Shown: piece after piece, positions 52,297 through 60,237 of the stretch
How positions within the stretch are numbered: position 1 is the stretch's first letter
Layout: every line of letters begins with the position of its first letter
Source: CAYMAZ01 sp964428185
Lineage (GTDB): Bacteria > Bacteroidota > Bacteroidia > Bacteroidales > DTU049
NCBI GenBank assembly: GCA_964428185.1
Contig: CAYRXH010000004.1
Coordinates: 1 to 64,000 of the forward strand
Direction: 5' to 3'
Length of the DNA: 64,000 bases
Made by a program: the position numbers and the translations under genes
Notes under the pieces: generated by a model
Databases searched by the model: none
Told to the model about the DNA's origin: nothing
What the model saw: only the letters and a program-made list of their open reading frames with translations

Positions 52297-52851
52297 ATGT
52301 CAAGAATAGGAAAATTACCGGTTGAATTACCCAAGGGTGTTGAGATAACAGTGAACGGAGAGAATCTTATTACCGTTAAAGGACCACTTGGACAATTGCA
52401 GCAACAGGTTGACAAATCAATCACCCTGAAGCAGGAAGGAAATATTGTCACTTTTGAGAGAGCTAGTGATGAAAAGCAACACAGAGCAAACCATGGTCTT
52501 TACCGTGCTTTGATTGCCAATATGGTAACTGGTGTAAGCACTGGGTTTGAAACCAAACAAGAGCTTGTAGGTGTTGGATACAGAGCGCAGGCCAACGGAC
52601 AAGTCCTTGAATTATCTCTTGGATATTCTCATAATATCATATTTGAAATTCCTTCAGAGGTAAAAGTTGAAACGATTACTGAAAAAGGGAAGAATCCAAT
52701 GATAATATTAAAATCAATTGATAAACAATTGATCGGACAAGTGGCTGCAAAAATACGTTCCTTTAGAAAACCAGAACCATACAAGGGCAAAGGTATTCGC
52801 TTTGAAGGTGAAGTGATTCGTCGTAAAGCCGGTAAGGCTGCAGCCAAATAG
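52297..52851 (+). CDS. rplF: 50S ribosomal protein L6
   Basis: 184 residues. Stalk-base protein made of two similar domains. MSRIGKLPVELPKGVEITV, a middle GVGYRAQANGQVLELSLGYSH, and the C-terminal RSFRKPEPYKGKGIRFEGEVIRRKAGK. Confidence 0.98.
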   Translation: MSRIGKLPVELPKGVEITVNGENLITVKGPLGQLQQQVDKSITLKQEGNIVTFERASDEKQHRANHGLYRALIANMVTGVSTGFETKQELVGVGYRAQANGQVLELSLGYSHNIIFEIPSEVKVETITEKGKNPMIILKSIDKQLIGQVAAKIRSFRKPEPYKGKGIRFEGEVIRRKAGKAAAK

Positions 52852-52875
52852 TAACTGATTGAAATACATAGAATA

Positions 52876-53244
52876 ATGATAGCAAAACAAAAAAATCAAA
52901 AATCGTATCGCAGACAGCGGATTAAAATGAGAATCCGTAAGGTTGTGACCGGCACTGCAGAAAGGCCAAGACTCACAGTATTTCGCAGTACAAAAGAGAT
53001 ATACGTACAGCTGATTGACGATAATGCAGGGGTCACTCTGTTGAGCGCCTCTTCCAAAACCAAGGGTGTCGCTGAGCAAAAAGGGACCAAATCTGAAAAA
53101 GCTGCTTTGGTAGGTAAACTCATTGCAGAAAGAGCAATCGAACAAAATATTCAATCAGTTGTTTTTGACAGGAATGGTTATTTATATCACGGTCGTGTGA
53201 AAGCATTAGCAGATGCGGCCAGAGAAGGTGGACTTAAATTTTAA
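52876..53244 (+). CDS. rplR: 50S ribosomal protein L18
   Basis: 122 residues. Binds 5S rRNA with L5. RPRLTVFRSTKEIYVQLIDD and VVFDRNGYLYHGRVKALADAAREGGLKF are the family marks. Basic N-terminus (QKNQKSYRRQRIKMRIRK). Confidence 0.97.
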   Translation: MIAKQKNQKSYRRQRIKMRIRKVVTGTAERPRLTVFRSTKEIYVQLIDDNAGVTLLSASSKTKGVAEQKGTKSEKAALVGKLIAERAIEQNIQSVVFDRNGYLYHGRVKALADAAREGGLKF

Positions 53245-53250
53245 TTTGAT

Positions 53251-53769
53251 ATGGCGAACGCAAATATAAAAAGAGTTAGATCAAGCGAAATAGAACTGAA
53301 AGACCGCTTGGTAGGTATTCAAAGGGTAACCAAAGTGACCAAAGGGGGTCGTACATTCAGTTTTTCAGCAATTGTGGTTGTTGGGAATGAAAATGGTGTG
53401 GTTGGCCATGGGCTTGGAAAAGCCAAGGAAGTTACATCGGCTATTTCAAAAGGAATAGATGATGCCAAGAAGAACCTTGTTCAGATTCCTGTTATTAATG
53501 GTACAATACCTCATGCTCAGGAGGGAAAATACTGTGGAGCACGAGTTCTAGTCAAGCCTGCTGCACCCGGTACTGGTATTATTGCCGGTGGTGCTATGCG
53601 CGCTGTACTTGAAAGTGTTGGTATAAAAGATGTATTGGCAAAATCTAAGGGTTCATCAAACCCTCACAGTTTGGTCAAAGCAACATTAAATGCACTGATT
53701 CATCTGAAAGATGCCCGAACTGTTGCTCAGCTCAGAGGTGTTGAAATGGATAAAGTGTTTAACGGATAA
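53251..53769 (+). CDS. rpsE: 30S ribosomal protein S5
   Basis: 172 residues. Accuracy protein at the mRNA entry. DRLVGIQRVTKVTKGGRTFSF, VVGNENGVVGHGLGKAKEV, and RVLVKPAAPGTGIIAGGAMRAVLE. 6 bases from rplR. Confidence 0.98.
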   Translation: MANANIKRVRSSEIELKDRLVGIQRVTKVTKGGRTFSFSAIVVVGNENGVVGHGLGKAKEVTSAISKGIDDAKKNLVQIPVINGTIPHAQEGKYCGARVLVKPAAPGTGIIAGGAMRAVLESVGIKDVLAKSKGSSNPHSLVKATLNALIHLKDARTVAQLRGVEMDKVFNG

Positions 53770-53781
53770 TCCCGAATGTAT

Positions 53782-53961
53782 ATGAAAAAGATCAAAATTA
53801 CCCTGAAAAAAAGTGTGATCGGAAGACCAAAAAAGCAGCGGCTGACCGTGGAAGCACTTGGAATTAAAAAAGTTAACGATTCTGTAGAAAAGGAAGAAAC
53901 TCCACAGATTAAGGGGATGGTTAAAACAATACTGCACCTGGTTGAAGTTAAAGAGATTTAA
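53782..53961 (+). CDS. rpmD: 50S ribosomal protein L30
   Basis: 59 residues. Short-form L30: KKIKITLKKSVIGRPKKQRLT, ALGIKKVNDSV, and IKGMVKTILHLVEVKEI. A second in-frame ATG at 53776 adds only two residues; 53782 gives the family length. Confidence 0.93.
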   Translation: MKKIKITLKKSVIGRPKKQRLTVEALGIKKVNDSVEKEETPQIKGMVKTILHLVEVKEI

Positions 53962-53983
53962 TAATTATTAAAGAATTGATACA

Positions 53984-54430
53984 ATGGATTTAAGTAATTT
54001 AAAACCTGCAAAAGGCTCAGTCAAGAAGGAGAAAAGAATAGGCAGAGGTGAAGGCTCCGGTCATGGTGGTACATCTACTCGTGGTCATAAAGGTGCACGC
54101 TCCAGAAGTGGCTATTCTCAGAAAATTGGTTTCGAAGGAGGACAGATGCCTTTGTATCGCCGTATTCCGAAATTTGGATTTAAAAACCCCGGAAGAGTTG
54201 AGTACAGAGCCATCAATATTGATACAATTCAGAAACTTTCTGAAGCAACAAAACAAACTGAAATCACTCCTGAACTGATGATGCAGAATGGGTTGATTGC
54301 AAAGCATGATCTTGTGAAAGTGCTTTCAAAGGGTGAACTTTCATCAGGTATTACTGTAATTGCACATGCATTCAGCAAGGAAGCTATACGTAAAATTGAA
54401 GAAAAAGGTGGTTATGCAATTAAAATTTAA
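53984..54430 (+). CDS. rplO: 50S ribosomal protein L15
   Basis: 148 residues. Late-assembly protein. The Gly-rich basic N-terminus (GRGEGSGHGGTSTRGHKGARSR) and FEGGQMPLYRRIPKFGF are clear, with the C-terminal domain LSSGITVIAHAFSKEA. Directly before secY, as in most bacteria. Confidence 0.98.
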   Translation: MDLSNLKPAKGSVKKEKRIGRGEGSGHGGTSTRGHKGARSRSGYSQKIGFEGGQMPLYRRIPKFGFKNPGRVEYRAINIDTIQKLSEATKQTEITPELMMQNGLIAKHDLVKVLSKGELSSGITVIAHAFSKEAIRKIEEKGGYAIKI

Positions 54431-54433
54431 CCC

Positions 54434-55792
54434 ATGAAAAGATTCATACAGACACTGAAAAACATCTATAAGATAGAAGAACTTCGCAAACGGATTTTTT
54501 ATACTCTTGGTATTATTCTAATTTATCGTTTGGGGTCATTTATTGTGCTTCCTGGTGTTGATCCAAAAGCTCTTGGCGCATTACAGAATCAATCTAGTGA
54601 TGGCTTGCTTGGTCTGCTAAATATGTTTTCAGGTGGGGCCTTTTCAAATGCTTCGGTTTTTGCTTTGGGTATTATGCCCTATATTTCAGCATCAATAGTT
54701 GTTCAATTGCTTGGAATTGCGGTTCCTTATTTTCAAAAACTGCAGCGTGAAGGAGAAAGTGGAAGGAAAAAAATTAACCAGATTACTAGATATCTAACAG
54801 TGCTTGTAACATTGGGACAAGCTCCTGCTTACATTTCAAATCTTGTAGCTCAATTACCCAATACTGCTATTTATCCGTTTGATGCTGCTTTCAGTACTCC
54901 ACCATTCTTTTTCTGGTTTTCGTCTGTCGCTATATTAATTTCAGGAACACTGTTTGTTATGTGGCTGGGTGAAAAGATTACAGACAAAGGTATTGGTAAT
55001 GGAATTTCACTTATTATCATGATTGGAATTATTGCACAATTGCCATTTGCATTGTTTGCAGAATTCATTTCACGTGTTGAGCAGCAATCTGGAGGGCTGG
55101 TGGTGTTTGTTGTCGAGTTGATAATTTTAATTTTGGTGGTTATTCTCTGTATTTTGCTGGTTCAGGGAACAAGAAGAATTCCTGTACAATTTGCCAAAAG
55201 AGTGATCGGAAACAAACAATATGGAGGAGTCAGACAATATATTCCTCTGAAAGTTAATGCCTCTGGTGTAATGCCAATTATTTTTGCACAGGCTATCATG
55301 TTTGTTCCAATCACCATTGCAGGTTTCAGCAGTTCAGAGACTATGTCTGGATTTGCAGCTGCATTTTCCGATTTTAATGGTTTTTGGTATAATTTAACTT
55401 TTGCAATTCTCATCGTTGCATTTACATATTTCTATACTGCCATTACCATCAATCCAACACAGATGGCTGATGACATGAAGAAAAACGGCGGTTTTATTCC
55501 AGGTATTAAACCAGGTAAAAAAACTGCCGAATTTATTGATACAGTGATGTCAAAAATAACCCTTCCGGGTTCATTATTCTTAGCTTTTGTTGCGATTATG
55601 CCATCTTTGGTTCACCTGATTGGTGTAAATCCGCAATTTTCGCAGTTTTATGGTGGCACTTCACTGCTGATTTTGGTTGGTGTTGTGCTTGATACGCTTC
55701 AGCAAATTGAAAGCCATTTGCTGATGAGACACTATGATGGTTTAACCAAATCCGGAAGAATTAAGGGAAGATCCTCAACAGGGATGATCTAA
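54434..55792 (+). CDS. secY: Protein translocase subunit SecY
   Basis: 452 residues. Core of the SecYEG channel. Ten hydrophobic segments can be counted. Signatures: FSGGAFSNASVFALGIMPYISASIVVQLL in the second segment region, the cytoplasmic loop with GQAPAY, GGVRQYIPLKVNASGVMPIIFAQA, and the GGTSLLILVGVVLDTLQQIESHLLMRHYDG end. Start is 3 bases after rplO. Together with the T9SS cargo genes, it is the first export step for those proteins. Confidence 0.98.
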   Translation: MKRFIQTLKNIYKIEELRKRIFYTLGIILIYRLGSFIVLPGVDPKALGALQNQSSDGLLGLLNMFSGGAFSNASVFALGIMPYISASIVVQLLGIAVPYFQKLQREGESGRKKINQITRYLTVLVTLGQAPAYISNLVAQLPNTAIYPFDAAFSTPPFFFWFSSVAILISGTLFVMWLGEKITDKGIGNGISLIIMIGIIAQLPFALFAEFISRVEQQSGGLVVFVVELIILILVVILCILLVQGTRRIPVQFAKRVIGNKQYGGVRQYIPLKVNASGVMPIIFAQAIMFVPITIAGFSSSETMSGFAAAFSDFNGFWYNLTFAILIVAFTYFYTAITINPTQMADDMKKNGGFIPGIKPGKKTAEFIDTVMSKITLPGSLFLAFVAIMPSLVHLIGVNPQFSQFYGGTSLLILVGVVLDTLQQIESHLLMRHYDGLTKSGRIKGRSSTGMI

Positions 55793-55802
55793 TACTTAAG
55801 GT

Positions 55803-56597
55803 ATGATTATCAACTCCGAAGAAGACCTTTTCTTTATTAAACAAAGTTCTTTGCTTGTTGGAAAAACACTTGGGGAAGTAGCAAAACAGATACGTCCCGG
55901 AATTAGTTCAAGAATGCTTGATCTGATTGCAGAGGAATTTATCAGGAGTAACGGTGGTATTCCTGCCTTTAAAGGTTACAGAGGCTATCCTGCAACACTT
56001 TGCATCTCATTGAATGATGTTGTGGTGCATGGTATTCCTAGTTCTGAAGAATTAAAGGAAGGTGATATTGTGTCTGTGGATTGTGGTGTAATAATGAATG
56101 GAATGTTTGGAGATTATGCATACACATTTGTTATTGGTGAAGTTGATGATTCAATTCATCATCTGGTGAATAAAACATACGAGAGTTTGTTTCAGGGAGT
56201 AGAAGCCGCTGTTTCCGGAAATACCACAGGACATATCGGATATGCTGTTCAGACTTATGTTGAAAAGCATGGTTTTTCAGTTGTGCGTGAATTGGTTGGT
56301 CATGGAATTGGGAAGGTACTTCATGATAAACCGGAGATTCCAAATTTTGGAAAAAGGGGAAAAGGACAAAAACTGGAAACTGGCATGGCTATTTGTATTG
56401 AACCGATGATAAATATGGGAAAAAGAAATGTGTATCAGGCCCGTGACGGATGGACGATTCGTACTATGGACGGAAAACCTTCGGCGCATTTTGAACATAT
56501 GGTGGTCGTTGGAGAGAGTGAGCCTCAGGTGTTATCAACATACGAATATATTGAAGAAAACATAAATAAAAATATATGGCTAAGCAACCGGCTATAG
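55803..56597 (+). CDS. map: Methionine aminopeptidase, type I
   Basis: 264 residues. Removes the initiator Met from new proteins. Metal ligands: VSVDCGVIMNGMFGDYAYTF (two Asp), GHGIGKVLHDKPEIPNFG (His), and CIEPMINMG and HFEHMVVVGESEPQVL (two Glu). The C-terminus runs 22 bases past the start of infA, adding the unconserved tail NKNIWLSNRL. Confidence 0.96.
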   Translation: MIINSEEDLFFIKQSSLLVGKTLGEVAKQIRPGISSRMLDLIAEEFIRSNGGIPAFKGYRGYPATLCISLNDVVVHGIPSSEELKEGDIVSVDCGVIMNGMFGDYAYTFVIGEVDDSIHHLVNKTYESLFQGVEAAVSGNTTGHIGYAVQTYVEKHGFSVVRELVGHGIGKVLHDKPEIPNFGKRGKGQKLETGMAICIEPMINMGKRNVYQARDGWTIRTMDGKPSAHFEHMVVVGESEPQVLSTYEYIEENINKNIWLSNRL

Positions 56598-56794
56598 AAC
56601 AGGACGGAACAGTCATCGAATCATTGGGAAATGCCATGTTCAAGGTAGAACTTGAAAATGGTCATGTCCTGATTGCTCATATTTCAGGGAAAATGAGGAT
56701 GCACTACATTAAGATACTGCCGGGAGATAAAGTCAGATTGGAAATTTCTCCTTATGATCTTTCAAAGGGAAGAATAATATTCAGATATAAATAA
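56576..56794 (+). CDS. infA: Translation initiation factor IF-1
   Basis: 72 residues. OB-fold factor that blocks the A site during initiation. AKQPAIEQDGTVIESLGNAM, HVLIAHISGKMRMHYIKILPGD, and DLSKGRIIFRYK match the family over its full length. The start lies inside the end of map in another frame, so translation may be coupled. Confidence 0.98.
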   Translation: MAKQPAIEQDGTVIESLGNAMFKVELENGHVLIAHISGKMRMHYIKILPGDKVRLEISPYDLSKGRIIFRYK

Positions 56795-56812
56795 CCACTA
56801 AGAATCAAAGAT

Positions 56813-56929
56813 ATGAAAGTCAGGACATCAGTGAAAAAGAGATCAGACGACTGTCAGGTCGTAAAGCGAAAAGGAAGGGTTTATATTATCAATAAAAAGA
56901 ACCCCAAATTTAAACAACGTCAGAAATAG
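56813..56929 (+). CDS. rpmJ: 50S ribosomal protein L36 (zinc-free form)
   Basis: 38 residues, found by reading the gap between infA and rpsM. MKVRTSVKKRSDDCQVVKRK, then GRVYIINKKNPKFKQRQK. The classical L36 has a C-C-C-H zinc site; here only one Cys remains, so it is the zinc-independent form typical of Bacteroidota. Location between infA and rpsM is the standard one. Confidence 0.97.
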   Translation: MKVRTSVKKRSDDCQVVKRKGRVYIINKKNPKFKQRQK

Positions 56930-56954
56930 GAAATTAAAAAAATAAATAACACAT

Positions 56955-57335
56955 ATGGCACGTATTGCAGGTATAGACTTACCAAAGAATAAAAGAGGTG
57001 AAATTGGCCTGACTTATGTTTATGGTATTGGCAGAAGCACAGCCCGTAACATCCTTGAACAGGCAGGGATTGATTTGAATAAGAAAGTTATGGATTGGTC
57101 TGATGAAGAACAGAATACTATCCGTTCAATTATTAATGATCACTTTAAAGTTGAAGGTGCCCTTCGTTCTGAAGTGCAGATGAACATCAAACGTTTGATG
57201 GATATTGGATGCTACAGAGGTATTCGCCATCGTATCGGCTTGCCTTTGCGAGGTCAAAGCACAAAAAACAATGCACGTACTAGAAAAGGGAAACGTAAAA
57301 CTGTAGCCAATAAGAAGAAGGCTCCTAAGGGCTAA
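56955..57335 (+). CDS. rpsM: 30S ribosomal protein S13
   Basis: 126 residues. Head protein touching the P-site tRNA and L5. MARIAGIDLPKNKRGEIGLTY, GIGRSTARNIL, and CYRGIRHRIGLPLRGQSTKNNARTRKG. The tail is Lys-rich. Confidence 0.98.
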   Translation: MARIAGIDLPKNKRGEIGLTYVYGIGRSTARNILEQAGIDLNKKVMDWSDEEQNTIRSIINDHFKVEGALRSEVQMNIKRLMDIGCYRGIRHRIGLPLRGQSTKNNARTRKGKRKTVANKKKAPKG

Positions 57336-57376
57336 AATGTAATTGAAAAGAATTCGTCATATAAAGAATAATTAAA

Positions 57377-57766
57377 ATGGCAAAAACCACCAGAGTAACT
57401 AAAAAAAGAGTAGTTAAAGTTGATGCAAATGGCCGTGCATATATTACGGCTTCATTTAACAATATTATTGTATCACTGACCAATGATAGCGGACAGGTTA
57501 TCAGTTGGTCATCAGCCGGCAAAATGGGCTTCAGGGGTTCCAAAAAAAATACTCCTTATGCCGGGCAGGTCGCAGCCGAAGATTGTGCTAAAGTTGCGTA
57601 TGACCTGGGGCTTCGTAAAGTGAAGGTATATGTCAGAGGACCTGGTTCTGGCCGAGAATCAGCAATCAGAGCTCTGCATAATGCAAATATTGAAGTTGTG
57701 GAAATTATGGATATTACTCCATTGCCTCACAACGGATGTCGCCCTCCAAAAAGAAGAAGAGTGTAA
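57377..57766 (+). CDS. rpsK: 30S ribosomal protein S11
   Basis: 129 residues. Platform protein at the mRNA exit. ASFNNIIVSLTNDSGQVISWSSAGKMGF, GPGSGRESAIRALHNA, and TPLPHNGCRPPKRRRV. Normal length. Confidence 0.98.
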   Translation: MAKTTRVTKKRVVKVDANGRAYITASFNNIIVSLTNDSGQVISWSSAGKMGFRGSKKNTPYAGQVAAEDCAKVAYDLGLRKVKVYVRGPGSGRESAIRALHNANIEVVEIMDITPLPHNGCRPPKRRRV

Positions 57767-57788
57767 TAAATTTTGAAAACCTTGAATT

Positions 57789-58394
57789 ATGGCTAGATAT
57801 ATCGGACCAAAAACAAAGATTGCAAGAAAATTCGGATCGCCAATTTATGGCAGTGACAAAACATTTGAGAAAAAGAACTTTCCTCCTGGACAGCATGGAC
57901 AGGCAAAAAAACGTCGTAAAATCTCTGAATACGGAATACAGCTTATGGAAAAACAAAAAGCCAAGTATACTTATGGTGTTCTTGAACGTCAGTTTCGCAG
58001 AATGTTTGATCTTGCTTCAAAAATGAAAGGAAAAACCGGTGAAAACCTTCTGAAACTTGTTGAATCAAGACTTGATAATGTAGTATTCCGGTTTAGTATT
58101 GCTCCATCCAGAGCAGCTGCCAGACAATTGGTTTCCCATCGTCACGTAACTGTGAACGGAAAAATTGTTAATACTCCATCTTATCTGCTCCGTCCTGGTG
58201 ACATTGTGACTGTCAGAGAAAAGTCTCAGTCACTGGAAGTTATTCAGGATTCTATTCGTTCAAACAGGAATCAGTATCCTTGGCTTGAATGGGATATGAA
58301 CCTCATTTCAGGAAAGTTTATGGCTTACCCTGAAAGAGAAGAAATTCCGGAAAGTATCAATGAACAACTTATTGTTGAATTGTACTCAAAATAA
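57789..58394 (+). CDS. rpsD: 30S ribosomal protein S4 (zinc-free form)
   Basis: 201 residues. First 16S-binding protein. MARYIGPKTKIARKFGSPIYG start without any Cys, so the zinc-free type; PPGQHGQAKKRRKISEYG; S4 domain RLDNVVFRFSIAPSRAAARQLVSHRHVTVNG. Just before rpoA, as in the alpha operon. Confidence 0.98.
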   Translation: MARYIGPKTKIARKFGSPIYGSDKTFEKKNFPPGQHGQAKKRRKISEYGIQLMEKQKAKYTYGVLERQFRRMFDLASKMKGKTGENLLKLVESRLDNVVFRFSIAPSRAAARQLVSHRHVTVNGKIVNTPSYLLRPGDIVTVREKSQSLEVIQDSIRSNRNQYPWLEWDMNLISGKFMAYPEREEIPESINEQLIVELYSK

Positions 58395-58418
58395 TAGTAT
58401 AACATAAAAAATATATAC

Positions 58419-59417
58419 ATGGCAATATTAGCTTTTCAAAAACCGGACAAAGTCATTATGGTCGACTCCGATGAATTTCGTGGAAAATTTGAATTCAGGC
58501 CCCTTGAACCAGGTTTCGGAGTTACAATAGGAAATTCGCTTCGCCGTATTCTGCTGTCTTCTCTTGAAGGATATGCAATTACTCAGGTTCGTATCGACGG
58601 AGTGAATCATGAATTTTCCACTATAGAAGGTGTTGTTGAAGACGTTGCTGACATCGTATTGAACCTGAAGCAAATTCGGTTTAAAAGACAAATTGAAGGA
58701 ATCAATACTGAGAAAGTGAATGTGAATATTTTTGGACAGGAAACCCTTACTGCTGGTGATTTCAACAAATTTCTCACTAGCTTCCAGGTCCTCAATCCTG
58801 AACTTGTAATTTGTCATGTTAATGCTTCTGTAAAACTTAATATGGAAGTTACAATTGATAAGGGAAGGGGATACGTTCTTGCTGAAGATAACAAAGGTGC
58901 AGTTGCAACTGAAGTGGTTGGTACTATTGCTATGGACTCAATTTTTACCCCAATTCGCAATGTGAATTACTGGGTTGAAAATTTTAGGGTTGAACAAAAA
59001 ACTGACTATGAAAAGCTCATTATTGAAATTCTCACCGATGGTTCAATCCATCCAAAGGATGCTCTTAATGAAGCCGCTAAAATTCTGATTCAACACTTTA
59101 TGTTGTTTTCAGATGACAAAATTACCCTCGAAGCAGAAGTGAAAGATAATGTTGAAGAGTTGGATGAGGCAGATCTTCATACCAGACAACTTCTGAAAAC
59201 CAAACTGATTGATATGGATCTCTCAGTCAGAGCTTTAAACTGTCTTAAAGCGGCTGATGTTGATACACTGGGTGATCTTGTATCATACAGCAAAAATGAT
59301 CTCCTGAAATTCAGAAATTTTGGGAAAAAATCATTGGCAGAACTTGATGAACTTGTGAAATCAAAAAACCTGAATTTCGGGATGGATATTACCAAGTATA
59401 AGTTAGATAACGATTAA
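58419..59417 (+). CDS. rpoA: DNA-directed RNA polymerase alpha subunit
   Basis: 332 residues. Assembly platform of RNA polymerase. N-terminal domain with GKFEFRPLEPGFGVTIGNSLRRILLSSLEGYAI and HEFSTIEGVVEDVADIVLNLKQ; a linker near residues 230-250; C-terminal domain with LDMDLSVRALNCLKAADVDTLGDLV-type helices (IDMDLSVRALNCLKAAD) and RNFGKKSLAELDELV that touch UP elements and activators. Complete. Confidence 0.98.
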   Translation: MAILAFQKPDKVIMVDSDEFRGKFEFRPLEPGFGVTIGNSLRRILLSSLEGYAITQVRIDGVNHEFSTIEGVVEDVADIVLNLKQIRFKRQIEGINTEKVNVNIFGQETLTAGDFNKFLTSFQVLNPELVICHVNASVKLNMEVTIDKGRGYVLAEDNKGAVATEVVGTIAMDSIFTPIRNVNYWVENFRVEQKTDYEKLIIEILTDGSIHPKDALNEAAKILIQHFMLFSDDKITLEAEVKDNVEELDEADLHTRQLLKTKLIDMDLSVRALNCLKAADVDTLGDLVSYSKNDLLKFRNFGKKSLAELDELVKSKNLNFGMDITKYKLDND

Positions 59418-59434
59418 CAGAAAGGCAAAATACG

Positions 59435-60160
59435 ATGAGACACAGAAAAAAAATTAATCATCTTGGCAGAACAAAATCCCATAGGGATTCTATGCTATCA
59501 AATATGGCTTCTTCTCTTATTCTTAACAAAAGAATTTTTACTACTGTTGCAAAAGCTAAAGCACTTAGAAGTTATATTGAACCTCTATTAACCAAATCAA
59601 AAGAAGATACAACTCATTCCAGAAGAATAGTATTCAGTTATCTTCAGGATAAAAAAGCTGTTACTGAATTATTCCGTGATGTCGCTCAGAAAATTGCTGA
59701 CAGACCCGGTGGATATACCAGAATCCTGAAAGCAGGAATGAGAATCGGTGATAATGCCGATATGTGCTATATGGAACTGGTGGATTATAATGAACTGATG
59801 CTTGAGTCAGCAGACAAAAAGGATAAAAAAGGCGGCCGTAAGAGAAGAGGAACAAAGAAAGCAGGAAAACAGGAAACAGCTCAAACTGTTGTGTCTAAGG
59901 AAATTACTAAAACTGAAGAAACAACAGAGGATCAGGATGTATCAGCAGACATTTCAGATGAAACTACAGATGCTAAGATCTCTTCTGAAGAACAAGTTCC
60001 TGAAAATGAAGAAGCTGTATCAGAGAGTGATCCCGTTACTGAGGCTGAACCTGAAGTTGCAGAACCCGTTGAAGATCAAGCTGTCATTGATGCTACAACT
60101 GATGAAGACCCAGGCAAAGATGAAAACATCAAAGAAAATGATGAGAAAAAAGATCAGTAA
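59435..60160 (+). CDS. rplQ: 50S ribosomal protein L17 with long acidic tail
   Basis: 241 residues, against about 120-130 for the core. Residues 1-125 are standard L17 (RHRKKINHLGRTKSHRDSML, RIFTTVAKAKALRSYIEPLLT, GGYTRILKAGMRIGDNADM). Then a basic stretch (KDKKGGRKRRGTKKAGK, about 129-145) is followed by about 95 residues rich in Glu, Asp, Thr, Ser and Val with few aromatic residues, ending ENDEKKDQ. The tail looks disordered. It is in frame with no sign of a frameshift. Last gene of the operon; a hairpin follows. Confidence 0.96.
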   Translation: MRHRKKINHLGRTKSHRDSMLSNMASSLILNKRIFTTVAKAKALRSYIEPLLTKSKEDTTHSRRIVFSYLQDKKAVTELFRDVAQKIADRPGGYTRILKAGMRIGDNADMCYMELVDYNELMLESADKKDKKGGRKRRGTKKAGKQETAQTVVSKEITKTEETTEDQDVSADISDETTDAKISSEEQVPENEEAVSESDPVTEAEPEVAEPVEDQAVIDATTDEDPGKDENIKENDEKKDQ

Positions 60161-60186
60161 TGTAAGTTTCTTTTTATGATAATCTG

Positions 60187-60220
60187 AAATAGTAGTTGAT
60201 AGTTCAGCTACTATTTTGTT
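60187..60220 (+). terminator. Strong hairpin after rplQ
   Basis: AAATAGTAGTTGA at 60187-60199 and TCAGCTACTATTT at 60204-60216 pair along 13 positions (one T-G pair), loop TAGT, followed by TGTTT. It likely ends the ribosomal operon before eno, perhaps with partial read-through. Confidence 0.75.
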
Positions 60221-60237
60221 TAATAATAATAATCATT

